Shown here: in pieces, positions 46,480-56,534 of the stretch | How positions within the stretch are numbered: position 1 is the first letter of the stretch | Layout: every line of letters starts with the position of its first letter | Source: Bagarius yarrelli | Lineage: Eukaryota; Chordata; Actinopteri; Siluriformes; Sisoridae | Assembly (NCBI GenBank): GCA_005784505.1 | Contig: VCAZ01000008.1 | Span: forward strand, 10,056,263 to 10,120,262 | Length of the DNA stretch: 64,000 nt | Reading direction: 5' to 3' | Notes under the pieces: model-generated | Seen by the model: the letters and a program-made list of their open reading frames with translations, nothing else | The model's database searches: none | Told to the model about the DNA's origin: nothing | Program-made: the position numbers and the translations under genes

Positions 46480-47540
46480 ACTTTTCTGGTATTCGATACT
46501 GAACCCCGTTTGGGTGTAGAAATTTTTTTCAGTTATTTCTCTTTGGCTGCAAAATGTGTTTTCAGTGGATCGCCAACAAGATCTGGTGTAGCGACGACGG
46601 AAAATGCACTCGTTAACTTTAATTGAGTTTTACTTTCGTATCCAGAAGTCGTTAGACTCAGAGGACGGGCTGTCACTGAGTGTCAAAATTTTATTTGCTG
46701 ATGATTCTGTCACTGTTTATACATTTCACAGCGCTGAATCGCATAAACGGTTATATTGCGAACGTTTCTGCTCAGTTTAACAGGACATAAAATACACACA
46801 TGACGGATTGTGTGAATCCTGCTGAGGCAGTGAGCAAACGAACGCAGTTAATAATGAGGTTGTGTAAAAAAATCTATATGTCTAATACCGCAATATTTTT
46901 TTCATGATGGTGTATCGATATTCTAACCTCTAATATCGATAGCGCTTTAAACCCAATTTTAGACCCAGTAGGCGGGCTGTCACTGAATGTGGAGATTTGA
47001 TTGGCTGAAAATAATAAATGATTCCAAAGTATCGCTGTTGTTTGATGCACTCTGGAAAATAGTAGTACAAAAACGCGACTGGAAACGCAAAATAACAAAC
47101 CAGCTAATGATGCTAACATGCTACACACACAAATTTAAATTAACAGCGAACGTCAAAAAAGTTTCGATGTTAGAAACATAATGGGATTTAGGCTATTTTT
47201 GGTTGATATAATCAACAGAGAGTAAAAATAATATAAGGATTCATCAAAAAGCGAAGCTAGAGAGAAGCTACACTAAACTATACTAGCAGAACTCTTAGCA
47301 TCACCGCAATAAAGAAGTGATGTCACATCTGATGTGTTACAAATCAGACGTGACATCTTTCAACCAAAGGCTAGCGGTATCGGACCTTAATAATGTGCGA
47401 TACTCTAGTTCAACCTTTATTAAACTGATAAAAATGATAATAGTCAAAAAGCTATTTTTTACTTTTATTTTTCATTTTTATTTTTTATTGGCTTAGCAGA
47501 GAAGATCCTGCTCGCCCCGATGGCCCACCACTGACTAATT
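46480..47540. repeat. Unclassified interspersed repeat, copy 2
   Basis: Longer homologue of 33.05-33.5 kb: 'cagttatttctctttggct', 'gcgacgacggaaaatgcac', 'gggctgtcactgagtgtca' (repeated at 46975 as 'gggctgtcactgaatgtgg'), 'acaaatcagacgtgacatc' and 'ttagcagagaagatcctgc'. The internal repetition suggests a composite or duplicated element. No transposase is visible. Confidence 0.65.
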
Positions 47541-47663
47541 GCAGTAGTATTACTGGTAGAAATCTGCCATATACAGTACATATATGTGTGTGTTTGATGG
47601 TTTGTCTCTCCAGCCTTAAATGTTGGTACTAAAACTTTAGAACCTTAACAGACACGACCTGAT

Positions 47664-47866
47664 TCTCTCTCTCTCTCTCTCTCTCTCTTTCCAGTTCTGA
47701 CTCGTTCAGCGTTCTCTCTATTTACAGTCTGTCATTGTGAACTGTAATAGACAGGAAGCTGGAGAGCCCAGGGACATCCCCCACGAGAGTGTTGACCTTC
47801 CATCACACACACACACACACACACACACACATGCACTCAGCCAAGCCAAGCCAAGCCAAGCCAGGA
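47664..47866. repeat. (CT)n, (CA)n and (AGCCA)n microsatellites
   Basis: (CT)n at 47664-47692, (CA)n at 47803-47831 and about five copies of AGCCA at 47838-47863. Confidence 0.9.
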
Positions 47867-48068
47867 AGAAAAGCGTGCCTCAGCGAATAAAAGAGAGTGA
47901 GAGAGCGAGAAAGCGAGAGAGAGTGAGAGATAAAGGAAAACAAGTCCAGCTGTAAGAACACAATGCCAACAAGAGCTTGGCAGGAGCTCAAGGGTGCTCT
48001 GAACGAGTGCCTCCATTTTTTCCCCCTCGTTCCTTTTCCCTGTTTCAAAGCAAGCTGGGAAGCTCCTC

Positions 48069-48070
48069 TT

Positions 48071-48105
<35 letters not shown>

Positions 48106-48128
48106 ATGTGTGTGTGTGTGTGTGTGTA
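48069..48128. repeat. (CT)n then (GT)n
   Basis: A CT run of about 17 units, 'ttta', then a GT run. Confidence 0.92.
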
Positions 48129-48179
48129 TGGATGTGCTTGATGTGAGAGAGGGGAAAAGAGAGGATTAGACATCAATGC

Positions 48180-48420
48180 ATTTCTTCTCCAGGTTTAATC
48201 CTAATTATTACACCAAAATAAATATAATTTATGCCCATTTTATCTTCTCGATATAATTCCGTTAGCAGGTGTCAGGAAGGTGGAGGACGGAGAAAAAAAA
48301 CCACGTAAATATTCCAGCGTACTGTTTTTCATGAATTATGGAGAAGTGGCACCAGCTTTTTCCTGTAAGACTCTGAGGTGGAAATAAAAAATTGTATTGT
48401 AATAATTCGTGTCAAGAGGA
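48180..48420. promoter_or_regulatory. Candidate conserved non-coding element
   Basis: Complex AT-rich DNA with 'ggtttaatcctaattatta', 'ataatttatgcccatttta' and 'ttttcatgaattatggaga'. Flanked by microsatellites; no reading frame. Confidence 0.33.
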
Positions 48421-48849
48421 ATGAGGAACAACGCGTGTGTGAAAGGAAAGCACAATGTTCGTGTGTGTGTGTGTGTGTGTATGTGCTCGTGTGTGTGGCT
48501 GGCCCGTGATGGAGAAGTGGACATATGGAGGGTAGGAGACAGTGGCTGCACGCCTGCATTTCTGAATGTGAAGCCGCAGGGATGCGGGAAGCGGGTGTGA
48601 CTCAGCAGACTGGGTGAACTAAAGTCAGAGGTTCGGTCACGTGTAACTCCTCCCATTTTACACGTGTATGTGCACACAGACACTTATTTCTGAATTAACG
48701 ATTCGATTCAATTCGATATGATTTGGTTTCGTTTGATTCCGAATCAATTTCCGTTTAATAATTCTGATTTGATCCTTTTCATTATGATTCAGTTCTTTTT
48801 ATTTTTACCTTAAATAACTTTTAAATGATTCAGATTCGATTTTTTTCGA

Positions 48850-48950
48850 TTTGATTACATTTATTTCATTTATACAACTGAGCAATAGGATTTTAAGGGC
48901 CTTGCTCAGGGGCCCAGCTGTGTCAACTTGGTGGTGTTGGGAATCAAACC
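48850..48950 (-). repeat. SINE family A fragment
   Basis: 'aagggccttgctcaggggc' body and 'gggaatcaaacccacc' B box. The A box is missing. Confidence 0.8.
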
Positions 48951-48994
48951 CACCTTAAATTCCATTTGATTCCAAATCAATCAAATGGATTTTA

Positions 48995-49050
48995 AGATGG
49001 TGGCTCAGTGGTTAAGGTGTTAGACTATTAACTGGAAGACTGTGGATTGT
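48995..49050 (+). repeat. SINE family A head fragment
   Basis: 'gatggtggctcagtggtta' A box and 'gtgttagactattaactgg'; broken at the B box. Confidence 0.75.
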
Positions 49051-49639
49051 TTTTCGATACAGTTTAATTCTGTTTGATTCCAAATCAATTTCCTTTAAAT
49101 TATTTAGTTTATTATTTTTTTTAAAATTTAATTCGCTTCTATTTCAAATAAATTCCCCTTGAATAATTCTAACTCTATTTTTTAAAAATAGGATTCAATT
49201 CCAAATTAATTACCCTTAAATTAATCCGATTAAATTGTTTTCATTTAGTTTAATTTTCCTTTATTCCAAATCAATTCCCTTTAAATGATTCTGAATCGGG
49301 TTTTTTATACAATTTGATTCCATTTGATTCCAAATCAGTTTCCTCTACATGATTCTAACTCGATTTTTGAATAGATGATTTGATTTTCTTTGATTTTTAC
49401 ATCAATTCCCTTTAAATTAGTCTGATCCAATTTCTCTTTCATTTGATTCGATTTCAATTAATTCCAAATCAAATCCAAATCAAATCCAAATCAGACATTT
49501 TTAGTATGAAAAGGAAACAAAAAACAAACAAAATAAAAAAATCCTTTAACATCTGGAGCCGATGTTATTAATGTTGCTGTGTTGTTAGAGGCTGAACTAC
49601 TGCTGCAATGAGCAAGACATGATGAACATCTGCTGAATA

Positions 49640-49678
49640 AGTTCCTCTCTTTCTCTCTCACTCATTCTCTCTCTTATT

Positions 49679-49715
<37 letters not shown>

Positions 49716-49995
49716 TCATTCTCTCTCTCTCTCACACACACTCACTTTTTCCTCTCTTTTTCTCCTTTCTCTCTTACTCACTCTTTATTCTTCTTACTCT
49801 CTCTTATTCCTTCTCTCTCTCTCTCTCTCTCTCTCACACTCATTCTCTCTCTCTCTCACACACACTCACTTTTTCCTCTCTTTTTCTCCTTTCTCTCTTA
49901 CTCACTCTTATTCTCTCTCTCTCTCTCTCTCTTTTCCTCATTCTCTCTCTCTTCTCTTTTTCTCCCACTTATTCTCCCCCCCCCCTCTCCCTCTG
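49640..49995. repeat. Polypyrimidine (CT)n tract with internal duplication
   Basis: About 350 bases of CT-rich DNA. A block of about 130 bases with 'tcacacacactcacttttt' is duplicated (about 49730 and 49855). Confidence 0.88.
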
Positions 49996-50654
49996 AAACT
50001 CATCTGTCTGTGGTAAAAGCAGGAGCCAGTAATCTACTCCATCATGTTTTAGTGCTCCAGGTCTGAACGGCCTGTTGTCAGTGTTATAATTTAAGATGCC
50101 GGTGGTGCAGAGTCTCACTGCGGAGTGCAGCTCACTGAAAAAAACCCAGTCAGAGAAAACAGAACAGCTGTTTCGGGTAATCCAGCAGTTAAACTCAAAC
50201 CGGGAAGGCTGTGACTCCCGTCCCTGCGTGTCGTCTGTTCGGATATTTCTAGAGATGCGAGTTTGTAACATCATCTTTGTATCTTTAATAAGCAGTCGAC
50301 ATGTTTCTTTCATCTCTTCGTCCTCTCAGATGTTTATCGAAGTTCCTGTGAAAATTCTAATCAGAAGTCAAACACCTTAAAATAAACATCCATAAACACT
50401 CATTCAAGCTTCTTGACTTAAATACCACAAGCCAATCAGGAGCTCCCCTGAGACAGCAAGACGTCTGGCAAAGCTTCAGTTTCTCTCCAGACGTTTTTGA
50501 TATTTCGAGCGAAGCCTGCAGGTGGTGAGAGGTATCCGCTTTCCTTCCAGCTGTTAGCTAGAAAGCATGAGGCTGCGTTATAGAAATGTGTTCAGAAAAT
50601 GGAGGGATTCATGTAAAGTTACTGTTGAATTCGAGAAGATAGGATCAGGACTTA

Positions 50655-50657
<3 letters not shown>

Positions 50658-50702
<45 letters not shown>

Positions 50703-50703
50703 A
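50658..50703. repeat. (GA)n microsatellite
   Basis: A GA run of about 22 units. Confidence 0.92.
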
Positions 50704-50934
50704 TAGTTAGAAAGTGCCAGAAAAAACATTGATTTGATTACAATTTTAAATAATAGTTTATTAATATTTATTATTAATGTTAATAAAAAAGGGGCTGCAC
50801 AGATACATAAAATCCCCCAAATCCTTTTACAGTCCCAAATTTTTGTAATAAAAGCCATGTCCCAATCAGCTCAAGTTTTAAACATAATTTCTTCAAACAT
50901 TCCAGTATTTTTCCCTATAAAAAAACTCTTATAT

Positions 50935-51280
50935 TTATTTATTTATTCATTTGTCTTCTATACCCCTTCTTATGCCCTAAATCGGGGACATGGGGATCTG
51001 CTGGAGTCTGGGACAGGAGGCAGGAGGGGGACACCCTGGATAGGTTGCCAGTTCATCACGGGGCCACACATACACACACTCACTCACTCCTATGGGCAAT
51101 TTGAATCACCAATCAATCTAACATACATGTTTCTGGACTGTGGGAGGAAACCGGAGAACCCGGAGTAGTAAAACCCCGCAAGCACAGGGAGAACATGCAA
51201 ACTCCACACAGAAAGACCCCTGCCCAGGAATTGAACCCGGGACCTTCTTGCTGTGAGGCTAAGCCACCTTGTTGCCCTTT
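50935..51280. repeat. Teleost interspersed repeat 'ggagaacatgcaaactcca'
   Basis: Ordered blocks 'ccagttcatcacggggcca', 'ggactgtgggaggaaaccg', 'ggagaacatgcaaactcca', 'gaattgaacccgggacctt' and 'cttgctgtgaggctaagcc' are the hallmark of a very abundant fish repeat. The 144-residue plus-strand frame is spurious. Confidence 0.85.
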
Positions 51281-51719
51281 TTATTTATTATTTTTATTCA
51301 TTTTATTTATTAAATTTACTCTTTTATTAGCTCCCTTTTTTATCCAATAAAAGAGATTCTTCCAAGTAAAAAAGTAGTCCCGTCTCTTACAGGATGAATG
51401 ATACAGATTTAAAGCTTTAGTTAAAATCGGATAAAACGTTAAAAATTAAAACATTAAAATATATATCAAAAAAATGTTTTTTCTTTCGTTGACAGAATCG
51501 AACACGCAACCCTTATGTTTCAGATTAAATTCAGAATTGTGAGGAAAAAGCTTTGAGGCTTTTTTTTCTGGACAGGAAATGAGTAGAAATGTGTGTTTTG
51601 AGGTTCCAGACTCCTGCCACAGATCTGCCCCCTGCAGTCAGAGGTAAAGCTGAAATGTGCTGAGGTTTTCCTTTATTCTAAGACTTAAAAACAGTGAAGG
51701 CACATTTACTCCTCGTGTC

Positions 51720-52080
51720 ATTTGTTTCTGAATTATCGCCACTGATAAAGATTTTTTGCGTCACTCCAGGAAGAAGCTCGAGCTCCGCAGTGGCGATGAA
51801 TTAAACAGAAAGGCACCGGGTCATGATCGAATCCTGTCTCGCCCTTTGCCCAGGGTGATATTTACACCCCTTGGATAGCAGCGGCGATATGTTGGGTAAT
51901 AATAATTATCCTCCTGATATATTCGGCAGATTGAATTCAGCTTCATTTCGTCGCCTGTCACCTTGAACAAAGCGAGTGATTCGCTGCTAAAGCTCCCATA
52001 AGTCAGTTTATCTCCCATGAAACTCAGGCATCCTTCAGCATCCAATTTATAGATACAGATTAGAACTCTAGCCACACCCC
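51720..52080. promoter_or_regulatory. Strong candidate conserved non-coding element
   Basis: About 360 bases of clean complex DNA with 'gtgatatttacacccc', 'taataataattatcctcc', 'cttgaacaaagcgag' (SOX-like ACAAAG) and 'gaattcagcttcatttcg'. A minus-strand frame (51821-52075, 84 residues) is open but has no homology I recognise, so I favour a regulatory element over an exon. Confidence 0.4.
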
Positions 52081-52081
52081 T

Positions 52082-52082
<1 letters not shown>

Positions 52083-52127
<45 letters not shown>

Positions 52128-52208
52128 TTTCTTTATCTCTTGCTCTCTCGCTCTCTTTCTCTCTTAACTTTTCTCTATTCTTATTTCATCCTCTCTTGTC
52201 CTTTTCTT

Positions 52209-52243
<35 letters not shown>

Positions 52244-52652
52244 CTTTTTTCTCTTTCTTATTCTCCTGTCTCTGTCTCTTTCTCTCTCTCTTATTAACAT
52301 TTTATATTACATTTTTTTTCTCTCCTTTCTGTCCCATAGTCTCTACTTCGTCTCTATCTCCCACTCGTTATTCTCTCTCTTTTTTTCCTCTTCCCTCTAT
52401 TATTTTTTCTTATTTTCTCCTTCTATCAAACTGTCTATTTTTTTCTCTCTCTGTACCTCTTTTCTCTCTCACTCTCTTTCTTTCTCTCTTCTCTCCCACA
52501 CTTTACCTCTTCCCTATCTACTGCATTTCTCTCTATCTATCTGTCTGTCTGTCTCTATCTCTCACTCTCTCTTTCTTGCTCTTTTTCTCTATCTATCTAT
52601 CTGTCTGTCTGTCCGTGTCCGTCCGTCCGTCCGTCCGTCCGTCCGTTCCGTC

Positions 52653-52697
<45 letters not shown>

Positions 52698-52711
52698 ACG
52701 CTTTACTTCTC

Positions 52712-52791
<80 letters not shown>

Positions 52792-52800
52792 TCTGTCATA
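52083..52800. repeat. Long polypyrimidine tract with CTGT, CCGT and CTAT arrays
   Basis: CT runs at 52083-52124 and 52708-52790 flank mixed pyrimidine DNA. (CTGT)n occurs near 52540 and 52600, (CCGT)n at about 52617-52649 and (CTAT)n at about 52652-52696. The 226-residue plus-strand frame is a translation of this tract. Confidence 0.92.
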
Positions 52801-52905
52801 CACTATTTCCGCCATATTAATTGGATTTCTTAATTAGTTCCAGTGATAATTATGAAGGTGATATATAAGAGCTGGGAGAGATGTTCTCTTTCTTCGGTGG
52901 TCCCT
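52801..52905. promoter_or_regulatory. Small candidate conserved element
   Basis: 'ccatattaattggatttct' and 'taattagttccagtgataa' form a compact homeobox-motif-rich island next to the pyrimidine tract. Confidence 0.3.
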
Positions 52906-53439
52906 AAGCCTGCAGTTGAACTGGGTCATTAACGAATGCCATCACTCAAATCACACACACGCCAGGCTTTTCTCTTCACACACACACACACACACACACA
53001 CAGGCATGAAGACTATGTCACAGTTGGAGAGAGAGAGAGAGATATGGCGGGCGGTGTGTATGTTGGAGAGGCAGACACACATGCAGAGCTTTAATTACCC
53101 TGTTCTCTGAAGTCGCCATGCTGCAAACCTCTCTGAGGGATTTAGAAGATTTGTTTCCGCAGCAGCTGGAAACAAACTGATACGACACTCAAACCAATAA
53201 CAATAACAGCGTAATTGTGTCTGTGTCTCTGTTTCCTCCTGTGCTTCAACGACTGCTTTCAAACAAAACACCAGCCACTTCTGGCCCTGAGTATTAATAC
53301 AGCCGATCCAGCTGTAACCGCTCCAGCGCTCCACATATCTCCACAAAGTGCAGTGCAGCAGTGCACTAATTCTCTGGATCCAAATGGTTGTTAAAGTGAT
53401 AGTTAAACCAAATGTGTAGACAGACAGACTGACAGATAA

Positions 53440-53534
53440 ATAAATAGGTGGATGAATGGATAGATGAATGGATGGATGGATGGATGGACAGACAGGCCGA
53501 TGGATGTATGTATGGATGGATGGATGAATGGATG

Positions 53535-53601
<67 letters not shown>

Positions 53602-53665
53602 GGATGGATGGATGGAGGGATGGATAAACAGACAGGTGGGTGGATATATGTATAGATGTACAGAC

Positions 53666-53708
<43 letters not shown>
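53440..53708. repeat. (GATA)n/(GATG)n tetranucleotide array
   Basis: 'gatggatggatggatg' and 'gatagatagatagata' blocks alternate, with long GATA runs at about 53536-53600 and 53665-53707. The minus-strand frame of S/I/Y/L residues is an artefact. Confidence 0.93.
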
Positions 53709-54213
53709 AATAGTGATTGCTTTACAATTTCTTCTGACTTTCTACCCTTAAATCTGCGGTTTGCTGTGATGTTTTTGGTCTTACCCACTATTCCGCTGTA
53801 GGCGCTTCTGGCAGTCAAGTAACCATCAAAGATCCAACCAAATGTTTTGGGTTTTTTTATTCGGATGTTTGCTGTGAACAAAAACCCGAGCTGTTGTATT
53901 GGCATAATTTTTCTACGTTTTAGCTGCCACGAGATAGCTACGAATCAGCTGCACATTATGGGAAGATCCTCAAGGAAGGCAGACATGGTGTTAAACATCT
54001 AAAAAAACATCCTATGGTTCATATGGTAGAGTAATGAGCAGACATCATGATTACTGATAGCATCACACTTGTACACCTGTTTAACGTGGATCTACCTGAC
54101 GCTCCTGAGCACACCATACTTACAGTATATAATACAGATGTGCAGACTGCGTGGTGCTTTAACAGTGACAAACATGGGATTGTCTTTGATAATTTGCTTA
54201 AATATTCATTCGC

Positions 54214-55062
54214 ATTTAATGAGTGAAATAAGTATTTGACCTTTTTGCAAAATAAGACTTGGTGTATTAGGTAGCAAAACCCTTTTTGGAAATCACAGAG
54301 GTCAGATGTTTCTTCTCTTGTAGGCTATTAGGTTTACAAACATCTCAGAAGGGATTTTGTCCCACTCCTCTTTGCAGACCCTGTGCAAGTCATTAGGTTT
54401 TTAAGGTTGACGTTTGGCAACTCAACCCATCAGCCCCCTTTACCGATTTTCTATGGGATTAAGGTCTGGAGACTGACTAGGCCACTCAGGGACATTAATG
54501 TGCTCCTTCTCGAGTCACTACTTTGTTGCTTTGATTGTGTGTTTTGGATCACTGCCATGCTGGAACACCAATCCACAAACCATTTTCAAGCCCCTGGATA
54601 GGGAAGGAGGTTCTTATCCAAGAATTGACAGTACATGGCGCTGTCCATCGTCTATTTGATACGGTAAACTTGTCCTGTCACTTTAGCAGTAAAACAGCTC
54701 CATTTTTTTGAGCAAGGGACCTTAGGTTCTCTATGGTCGTGGTGTGTTACTGATTGCTTCATTGGTGACTATGGTCCCAGCTGCCTTGAGACCATTGACA
54801 AGATCCTTCCGTGTAGTTCTGAGCTGATTCCTCACTGTTCTCATGATCACTGAAACTCCATGAGATGAGATCTCGCATGGAGCCCCAGACCGAGGGAGAT
54901 TAACAGTTATTTTGTGTTTCTTTCATTTGCGAATAATTGCACCAACTGTTGTCACTTTCTCACTAAGCTGCTTGGCAATAGTGTTGTAGCCCATTCCAGC
55001 CTTGTGAAGGTTCAAAATCTGGTCCCAGACATCAGTGGACAGCTTTTTGGTCTCGGTTTTGT
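54214..55062 (-). mobile_element. Tc1/mariner element, internally deleted, no TIRs
   Basis: A reversed copy of the same Tc1 family as 35.2-36.3 kb. It begins with the family's sequence just downstream of the transposase ('gagtgaaataagtatttga') and ends near the transposase start. Neither terminal repeat is present, so the ends were lost after insertion. Confidence 0.85.
54245..55060 (-). pseudogene. Tc1-like transposase relic with core deletion
   Basis: Read on the minus strand, the N-terminal DNA-binding region lies at about 55060-54800 and the C-terminal catalytic part at about 54690-54250. A deletion at about 54700-54712 removes the segment that should carry the first catalytic D (roughly 250-300 bases, judged from the other copy). 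The second catalytic D has become G (codon 54556-54554, within HGSDPKH). The E survives in PIEN (codon 54451-54449), and the D/G-to-E spacing is exactly 34 codons, confirming DD34E ancestry. The start codon is lost. Frameshifts are also likely. Confidence 0.82.
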
Positions 55063-55205
55063 TTGTTTTGCCTTGTGTTATTGTTATTATGTTTACTGAC
55101 TTTTGCTACAGTTTACCTTGCTTCTTCTGTTCTACGATTCAGATTATATTTAATAAACTGCATCTGCACATGGATCCTTGTTCTGTTATGGTTCATTACA
55201 AGCGT
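55063..55205. repeat. Possible LTR or LINE 3' fragment
   Basis: 'gtttgttttgccttgtgtt', 'atttaataaactgcatctg' and 'catggatccttgttctgtt' resemble a retroelement 3' end with a polyadenylation signal AATAAA-like word. It abuts the Tc1 relic. Weak evidence. Confidence 0.3.
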
Positions 55206-55329
55206 ACAGTCATTCAGAATTACACTAGTTTAGCGCTTTCTTTTTGCCAAAAACAGCTGGTGGGACAGAACATAAAGAAATGTTTTACCGATCAAATCAG
55301 GCTGAATCTTTTCTTCCGGCATCGGAATC

Positions 55330-55720
55330 GTTGCTGAGCGTCGGCCTCTTGCCTTTCCCGATGATGTACGCGGCTACATGAATCAGCACCCGATTGGTTT
55401 CTGCGTGACTCTGTGTGTCTACACTAAGCTATGACTGTGTGCACTGCAGTAATGGCTGCCAGCTGGTTGCCTGGCAGTCTTTGTGGATGGCGATGATAGA
55501 GGATGGTTAGAGCTGCCTCTGTCTATTCCTCTCTCTCTTTCCAGTGGCCTCAGGGACCGAAAGAGAGCCCAGATGCCCTTGACTAGGCCCCTGCTGGCTG
55601 GTATCAATTAGAGGGCTGGCTGGCGAAGTTGGCAGGTTGGGTAGAGCAGCTGGAGGCTGGCGGTCTCAGCTGGGCACGCAGACAAAAGGCCTCCACTTGC
55701 TGCCAGATATCAGATAACAG
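55330..55720. promoter_or_regulatory. Candidate conserved non-coding region
   Basis: Balanced, repeat-free DNA with 'tgcagtaatggctgccagc', 'gtatcaattagagggctgg' and 'cagatatcagataacagca'. A 62-residue minus frame is present but unrecognised. Confidence 0.3.
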
Positions 55721-56289
55721 CAGGGAGAGATACCATGTGCCTGGTATTTACCCTGTGATGTGTGTATGACTTGCTAAAAAATTTCTAATATTTACTTTCA
55801 TTTAAGAATTAGAAAAACTCAGTATCTCCTTACTCCGGAGTCCAATTTTCTTACCCTGGGTCAAACTCTTTAAAGAAGCTTCTTTCAGGGTCAGAATAAG
55901 AACTGAAATCAACAAAAAACATCCAAATGTTTATTTGTCGCTCCTGCAAATATTTTCAGGTCGACTAATCAGAGTGCAAAACAGAGGCAAAAATGGGACT
56001 TAGGCACAAGGAGGGACATAAACTCAGTTCACTGAGACACAAATGGAGATCAGCTGCAAAGAAAGAATGAAAAAACGGATGAAAAAAAGTATGGAGAAAC
56101 AAAAGAAACAATAAAAGAAGAAACAATAAAAAGAAAGAACAAAAGAAAAAATAAAATAAGGAATGAAAGAAAGAACAAAAGAAAGAAAGGTCTTAAAAAC
56201 CAAGTGTCCGGGTTCTTTCAAATCAGCCTGTGTGTCACGAGAGCATTGAACATTGTCTGGTAATGGTTGGTGTGTGTTTATCTGCCTGT

Positions 56290-56462
56290 CTGTCTGTTTG
56301 TGTGTGTGCGTGTGTGTGTGTTTGTGTGTGTGTGTGTGAAGCTGGAAGAAGATAAAAGAACCAGAGGCAAACCTAACTACCGTTACCACAGCACCATTCA
56401 GCTACATGGGAAATTAGAAGGGGCAGTGTTGACTTCCTGCCTGTTTATCCACCCAGACATTA

Positions 56463-56502
<40 letters not shown>
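56290..56502. repeat. (GT)n microsatellites
   Basis: GT runs at about 56297-56338 and 56466-56502, with a 'ctgtctgtctg' patch just before the first. Confidence 0.9.
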
Positions 56503-56503
<1 letters not shown>

Positions 56504-56534
56504 TACAAGGAAATGGGAGCTGACTCAAATGCAG

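Larger units (their letters stand above)
48690..49500. repeat. Degenerate 64-bp tandem repeat with SINE fragments inside
   Basis: The 'gattccaaatcaatttcc' core recurs near 48735, 49076, 49142, 49199, 49263, 49327 and 49393, with steps of about 57-66 bases. Each is followed by 'tttaaatgattctgatt'-like words. Interrupted at 48845-49050 by family-A SINE pieces. Confidence 0.75.

Noticed and set aside
51001..51168. Part of a 144-residue frame as a gene
   Set aside because: Lies in an abundant teleost interspersed repeat.
52140..52820. 226-residue plus-strand hydrophobic protein resembling a membrane protein
   Set aside because: Polypyrimidine DNA always gives L/S/F-rich frames; no other evidence.
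53366..53905. 179-residue minus-strand frame
   Set aside because: Mostly a GATA/GATG array translated as S/I/Y/L.
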